A stretch of DNA of 64,000 bases, from positions 79,142 through 143,141 of the forward strand of contig CANJPU010000004.1 of the NCBI GenBank assembly GCA_947476285.1. Reading direction: 5' to 3'. The notes under the pieces are model-generated. The model was not told the origin of the DNA. It did no database searches and saw only the letters and a program-made list of their open reading frames with translations. This stretch comes from Comamonadaceae bacterium (GTDB lineage Bacteria > Pseudomonadota > Gammaproteobacteria > Burkholderiales > Burkholderiaceae_C). Shown here one piece after another: positions 63,994-64,000 of this stretch (positions are counted from its first letter, which is position 1; each line of letters opens with the position of its first letter). The position numbers and the translations under genes are program-made.

Positions 63994-64000
63994 ATGGCAA
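63994..64000 (+). CDS. tuf: Start of elongation factor Tu gene (partial)
   Basis: Only ATGGCAA (Met-Ala-Lys/Gln) is present before the window ends, preceded by CGGAG at good spacing. Identity rests on context: tRNA-Tyr, tRNA-Gly and tRNA-Thr followed by tuf is a conserved order in beta- and gammaproteobacteria, and EF-Tu starts Met-Ala-Lys. Confidence 0.65.

Overview
The window is about 64 kb of high-GC, gene-dense bacterial chromosome. Gene content and order point to a betaproteobacterium of the order Burkholderiales, probably Comamonadaceae-like. The supporting signs are hpf-ptsN-hprK, fur divergent from bamE-dapB, leuS-lptE with holA-proA, rpe-gph-trpE-trpG-trpD-trpC, a Bug-type tripartite tricarboxylate binding protein, and tRNA-Tyr/Gly/Thr directly before what looks like tuf. 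A GC-rich intergenic repeat after mtnN is of a kind I associate with Comamonadaceae. This placement is inference from gene order and protein style; no database search was possible. I see no insertion sequence, prophage, integrase or CRISPR array. Almost everything reads as chromosomal housekeeping.

Layout, left to right. 0.1-1.8 kb: ExbB with two ExbD proteins (TonB energising). 2.0-4.9 kb: three-gene proton-translocating transhydrogenase ending in a clear terminator. 5.0-6.5 kb: HigB-like toxin with an HTH plus ImmA/IrrE-peptidase antitoxin-like partner. 6.6-14.6 kb: fadD, a dppBCDFA-type peptide ABC transporter and mtnN. 14.7-18.5 kb: corA (minus), hpf, ptsN, hprK, fur (minus). 18.6-28.1 kb: bamE, dapB, exbB/exbD, leuS, lptE, then an inserted minus-strand repeat-protein gene, then holA and proA. 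28.1-33.4 kb: a 2OG-Fe(II) oxygenase-like protein, gshA, kup, gshB. 33.4-41.1 kb: TetR regulator, class II amidotransferase, and a catabolic set (acyl-CoA ligase, MmgE/PrpD, Bug receptor, CoA-transferase). 41.1-45.2 kb (minus): glcB, a polyphosphate kinase-2 family enzyme and a small Cys-rich protein. 45.3-53.7 kb: DUF2214 protein, argS, SPOR protein, dsbA, lptA, lptB, rpoN, rlmL-like methylase, PIN protein. 53.7-57.1 kb (minus): NTF2-like protein, cinA domain, pgpA, secreted nuclease, thiL, apaG. 57.2-63.5 kb: rpe, gph, a trp leader peptide, trpE, trpG, trpD, trpC, ung. 63.5-64 kb: three tRNAs and the first bases of tuf.

Functional themes: envelope biogenesis (bamE, lptE, lptA, lptB, two ExbBD sets), nitrogen-PTS and sigma-54 control (ptsN, hprK, rpoN, hpf), glutathione synthesis with potassium uptake (gshA, kup, gshB), and tryptophan synthesis behind an attenuator-like leader.

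The least explained items are these. (1) A protein with five exact-length 32-residue helical repeats and an F-box-like N-terminus sits between lptE and holA, next to REP-like palindromes. (2) -10-like hexamers lie 5-7 nt upstream of the start codons of leuS, holA, proA, argS, tetR and trpL, suggesting leaderless mRNAs. (3) A 2OG-Fe(II) oxygenase-like protein appears fused to a TonB/AgmX-like C-terminus. (4) A carboxylate catabolic cluster has no assignable substrate.
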